Shown: positions 60,801 to 64,000 of the stretch, piece after piece
How positions within the stretch are numbered: position 1 is the first letter of the stretch
How the letters are laid out: every line of letters begins with the position of its first letter
Assembly: GCA_029948255.1 (NCBI GenBank)
Contig: JALIZF010001917.1
Span: 1,420,261 to 1,484,260 of the forward strand
Source of the DNA: Telmatactis stephensoni
Lineage: Eukaryota; Cnidaria; Anthozoa; Actiniaria; Isophelliidae
DNA length: 64,000 nt
Direction: 5' to 3'
Position numbers and translations under genes: made by a program
The notes under the pieces: model-generated
What the model was told of the DNA's origin: nothing
What the model saw: the letters and a program-made list of their open reading frames with translations, nothing else
Databases searched by the model: none

Positions 60801-63631
60801 AAGATGTGGTAAAATAGCACAGCCCATAAGGATAGCAATTTGTTGGACAATCTTGATACCAGTGTGTCTTGCTTGCCAGGACTTTTTACTGCGACACACA
60901 GCCTTTAAGAAGGGCAACAGGGAGGGGATACCTAATGCAGAAGCAACAACTGCAAAAGCTCTGTAGAGATAAAATATGACTGGTCAATAAAAAATTGCTT
61001 TGATATTTTGATTTCTTTGGTTTTTATGCTTTTTCCTAACACAACTGTGGCAGGAATCACACAACAGAGCTCAGCTTAAATTTAAGTATTTTCCTTTAAG
61101 GCATATAGGTTAGACCATACACACTGGAATCTTCCCTATATTCCTGAATAATGGTAAGGGTCTTTCAAATCCCTCTAATACAGGGTTAATGTGAAGTGTT
61201 GAGAAATGGGCCTACAGTTTAACATCCTTATCCAAGAAGACGTGAAGGTCTAACAACTTGCATATGAAATTATTGCAAAGGCAGCATCTTCTTCTCAATA
61301 AATTGTTAAGACCCAGAGTGTTGATCTGGCCAGGGCCACCACTCCATCTCCCTCCATGAAGTGGGCTAACCAGGATGGTGTAATGCTTTCCTTGGTTATG
61401 AACAATTTAAGTTGTTTAGATTTACAAGGAGTGGGAAGGATCTGATGTGAAGTGGATTACTAGTGTTACTTACCTAGCAGTAGTGTTACGGACATATTCA
61501 TCAATGTTATCAATATCAGGTCTCATAGTAGAAATCATTGTGGCTAAACCTGCAGCCTAAAAAGTTAAAAATAAAAGATATTCAATCAATTGGACTTCCA
61601 TATCAATTAAATATAAATATCAATTACACTAGTAATTAAGTTATGGTCTGAGAATAGATAAACAAACCTTAGCCAAGTTGGAGATAATTTCTCTTCCCTC
61701 CACTCTAGCATAGTAGTCTTCATCAATCAGCAATGGTTCGATAACCACAAGGATCTAAACAAAAAACAAAAATGATTTGTTGTAAATGAATTAACAGATA
61801 GTTATAATATAGTAAGATATACCATGGCCCCTCTACCTACCTTGTGAACAAATGGTCTGACCAAATCATCAAGCTTGTACAGAATACGATCAATAACTTT
61901 GACTAACAAGTGACGCTCCTAAAAATATAATTCCAAAAGACAAGAAGTTATAAGGAAAGCCATCTTATAGCTGACTTTAGAGTTATATGAATGTAATAGA
62001 TTACTTATAGAAAGTTTTAAAAGGAGGATCAAGGCTGTGCTTTATCTCAAATATTAGGGTGCCCAGGGAGCCCTTCAGACACCTTACCACTCTAGCTTTA
62101 TCATACCATACTTCATTTTTAGTGGCCCAAGCACATAATTTAATGTTAGTCATGTTGACCCAGGCACTGTTAGAGCACGGCCTTGAGGACAATCAAGCAA
62201 GCACATCTTCCCTCTCTTATCATCACAACATCTCTACTTACCTGGTCCTCCAACGTAGGTGACATAAGAAGTGGTAAAATCTGGTTAAACAAAGGACCAG
62301 CACCAAACTCCCTGGCCTTGTCAGTAATCTGCCTCAAAGCAGCCTTTCTCATTGGTGGGGTACCATTCTTTATCTTGAGTAGAAGTTTCATGATCTTTCT
62401 TTCTTTGAGCTCTTCGGGACTTAGTGTGCTTTCATCAACATCAACCTGATAAGTGAAAATTCAACAAATAATTTAAATAGTATTTCAACAAGTTTAAGTT
62501 TAGAACACCTAAAACAGAAAAGTCTAAATTATAAACAAGATAATGTAGTTTCAAGGTTACTCACCAACAACTTGTCAAAGTACTGAACATCATCTGGCTT
62601 GAGATAAGGAAGATTTCCAGGGGGTTGATCATCAACTACTTTAGCTGAAGAATCTTCTTGCTGTAACAAGAGAGACAAAACTATTCAATAACTGAGTTGA
62701 AGTAAATGTCTTCAAACAGATGTTTTAATACAGGAAAAATTTTGAAATTAGAATAGCTAGTAATACTTTAGCAAGAACTGACCTGCATATAGAACCCTGT
62801 TCCACCAGCAGGAGTGGGTGTGGCAGTCAAACGTCGACCAGGTGTTCGTATTGGCTGATATCCAGGAGGAGGGTCCAGTATCTATAAAGAAACAAAATCA
62901 AGCAAGAGTTATAGACAACAAAGTGTTAGGTTCATAAATGGGTTTAATAAAGGTAGATTGTTACCTTGTAACCTTCTTTAGGGAACAAAGAATCTAGTTC
63001 TTCATCTGAAAGTGGTCTGTTTCGTTCATCAATTTCCCTCTCCCATCTGTACGCTTGCATTTGTTCTGGTGTCATGGAAACAAGGTGACCTAAAATCACA
63101 AAAATTTATGAAATAATCTTTGTACATTAACTACCAAAGCTATTGATTTTAATGTGATAGTTAACACTAAAAAGAGTGGAGTAGAGTAATTTTTGTATGA
63201 CTCAGAATAACACAGTCATGGCATGACATTTGATTATACTATATAGAAAATGTACTATATAAATATTATTATTAACATTATTATGACTATGACAGACATG
63301 GTCACAGGACATTATAGTCTCTTTCACAGTAATACAAATATACTCTACAATTTACCTGGTGTTGGAGTCTGCATTTGCATGGCAGCAGCTCCTGCAGGAG
63401 TTACACCACTAGAACCAACCATAGGTGTAGATCCACCCATTTGACTTGCAGGTGTTTCATCCCATCGTGATCGCCTTTTGCTGGCAGGTGTTGGAGTAGC
63501 TCCTGGTGTCTCTGCACCTGTTCGATCAGTCCTAGGAGTCTCAGCCCAACCAGGGGTAGCATGCCCAGGGGTTTCTCCCCTCTCTGTTTTTGGAGTTTCA
63601 TCCCAGCGATTTCTACGGGCTGAGGCCATTC
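54844..63631 (-). CDS. SF3B1: Splicing factor 3B subunit 1, C-terminal 22 exons (5' end outside window)
   Basis: Minus-strand exons: 63356-63631, 62965-63089, 62783-62881, 62565-62660, 62242-62445, 61841-61918, 61668-61754, 61474-61556, 60773-60960, 60517-60662, 60291-60437, 60087-60212, 59722-59847, 59553-59648, 58680-58862, 58234-58326, 57745-57830, 56978-57163, 56331-56603, 55953-56169, 55704-55778, 54844-54927. All are GT-AG and in phase, encoding 1023 residues; human SF3B1 has 1304, so about 280 N-terminal residues lie beyond the edge. The first visible exon carries RWDETP/TPG repeats, which bind U2AF-homology domains and are CDK targets. Next is the SF3B6 (p14)-binding segment with [20 protein letters not shown]. 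The HEAT-repeat superhelix then fills the rest. SF3B1 is the scaffold of U2 snRNP SF3b that clamps the branch-point helix. Branch-site pocket residues of human numbering R625, H662, K666 and K700 are all conserved ([28 protein letters not shown]). The C-terminus is less conserved than the core (SEMMYFL versus YELDYIL). Confidence 0.98.
54990..55430. repeat. Repeat with multiple CGCGAAAATT motifs
   Basis: Within the last SF3B1 intron, TTTTCGCGAATTTCGCGA, CTCGCGAAAATTGACGCG and AATCGCGAAAATAAAG recur in opposite orientations with an A run at about 55046-55062. This looks like a decayed inverted-repeat element. Ends are not resolved. Confidence 0.45.
55473..55677. mobile_element. MITE-like element in the last SF3B1 intron
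   Basis: The left end (ATCCGATTTACAAGACAACC, ATGGCA) matches the inverse of the right end (AAGCTTGTCGTGTAAATCGG), about 205 bp overall. Internal segments GGTGTGGCACCCC and GGGGTGCCATA are also inverted. Non-coding. Confidence 0.7.
55869..55943. mobile_element. 75-bp hAT-like MITE beside an SF3B1 5' splice site
   Basis: Termini CAGGGGCGTATCCAG and CTGGATACGCCCCTG, flanked by TCACT at 55864-55868 and 55944-55948. It is the same end type as 51130-51297. The right target-site copy occupies intron positions +5 to +9 of the intron following the SF3B1 exon at 55953-56169. Confidence 0.92.
57325..57600 (-). mobile_element. tRNA-derived SINE in an SF3B1 intron
   Basis: On the minus strand an A box TGGCGTAGCAGG (57571-57582) and a B box GGTTTGAGTCC (57530-57540) are separated by about 30 bp, as in a tRNA promoter. 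Downstream is the segment GTGGGTTTTTTCTCTGGGTT followed by CTCCAG, which resembles the conserved central motif of several invertebrate SINEs. Length is about 275 bp. Confidence 0.75.
57651..57727. mobile_element. 77-bp hairpin MITE with 9-bp target duplication
   Basis: The arms TAGTCTCCTTCGCAGCC and inverse, continuing through TTTTTAGTCTTGTCA, form an almost perfect 32-bp hairpin around a loop of about 11 bases. GTGAAAAGT flanks it at 57642-57650 and 57728-57736. A 9-bp duplication suggests a Mutator-like origin. It lies 9-17 bp downstream of an SF3B1 5' splice site (exon end 57745). Confidence 0.9.
58005..58165 (-). mobile_element. tRNA-derived SINE, second family, copy 1
   Basis: On the minus strand: A box TAACTCAGTTGG at 58133-58144 and B box GTTCAATTCC at 58089-58098. 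A non-tRNA body follows, containing CTTTAAGTAGCATTAAATAC and AAAATGGAGCACTGA. The family recurs at 63885-64000. Confidence 0.7.
58946..59333. mobile_element. Long fold-back element (near-complete palindrome) in an SF3B1 intron
   Basis: Almost the whole 388 bp is self-complementary. The ends ATAGGCGTTATGCAC and GGTCACGTGACCCTATCTCC at left match the inverse of the right half. The arms meet at about 59140-59150 with almost no loop. Arm identity looks high by eye. Non-coding. Confidence 0.85.
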
Positions 63632-63884
63632 CTAGATAGTAACAAAGACAGATTAAGATATCCATATTATAATAATAAAACATAATCAGTATATAAAAAG
63701 AAAGGTTTGAATGATAAAGAAGGCTTCCTAATGTTACAACACCTATCCATCAAGTCGAGATTCTATAAGACGAGAATTATGAGTGTATTTTAAATCATAC
63801 GTAGCCTTGTAAAAGTAGTCATCATTTGATCTAATCAGCTTGAGACCCGTTATTCCCTCTGCCCCCCCCCCCCCCCCCAACTCT

Positions 63885-64000
63885 GTCACCACTCCATTTT
63901 ATGGGTACTTAAGGCAAATTGAAGCTTTAAGTCAAAACAAGTGTGCAAGGTCTCTGGGAATCAAACTCAAGACCTCTTTCTTAGAAGACTATGCACTAAC
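63885..64000 (-). mobile_element. SINE of the 58005-58165 family, cut by window edge
   Basis: The body CACTCCATTTTATGGGTACT and the B-box-like GAGTTTGATTCCC (minus strand) match the copy at 58005-58165 in the same order. The A box should lie just past the right edge. A C run precedes it at about 63860-63878. Confidence 0.65.

Overview
This looks like a stretch of a nuclear animal genome. Genes are split by many short GT-AG introns, the encoded proteins resemble vertebrate ones closely, and introns and spacers are full of small inverted-repeat elements, tRNA-derived SINE-like sequences and minisatellites. The gene content (enkurin, an ARHGAP21/23-type RhoGAP, a semaphorin-like protein) requires a metazoan. 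The high intron density and vertebrate-like sequences fit an anthozoan cnidarian or another slowly evolving invertebrate, but the species is an inference and nothing in the window fixes it.

Layout from left to right. (1) 1-4191, minus strand: the 5' end of a probable semaphorin (sema-domain) gene running off the left edge. (2) 4192-15272: AT-rich spacer with simple repeats and no supported gene. (3) 15273-39341, minus strand: a complete 25-coding-exon gene for an ARHGAP21/23-type protein (PDZ, PH, RhoGAP, long disordered tail; 1939 residues), with phase-consistent junctions throughout. Its introns hold a 5'-truncated LINE, several MITE-like elements and three minisatellites. (4) 39342-44560: spacer with a cluster of related repeats, one of which carries a younger nested MITE with a visible empty site nearby. 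(5) 44561-48453, plus strand: a small multi-exon gene of unknown function with a signal peptide. (6) 48679-49659, plus strand: a single-exon kinase of the STK35/PDIK1L family. (7) 51881-53580, minus strand: a complete five-exon enkurin gene. (8) 54844-63631, minus strand: the last 22 exons of the splicing factor SF3B1, whose N-terminal exons lie past the right edge.

These genes do not form a pathway. SF3B1 is core spliceosome, enkurin is a ciliary/flagellar protein, ARHGAP21 controls Rho-family GTPases at membranes and junctions, and semaphorins are secreted or membrane guidance cues. The most informative large-scale signal is that ARHGAP21 and ENKUR are also near neighbours in human (10p12), which suggests old conserved linkage. 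I found no CRISPR array, operon, phage or clearly new defence- or toxin-like system. The novelty here lies in repeat biology (MITEs placed within a few bases of SF3B1 5' splice sites, a nested insertion with its empty site, long fold-back elements), in lineage-specific features of the RhoGAP, and in one unrecognised secretory gene.
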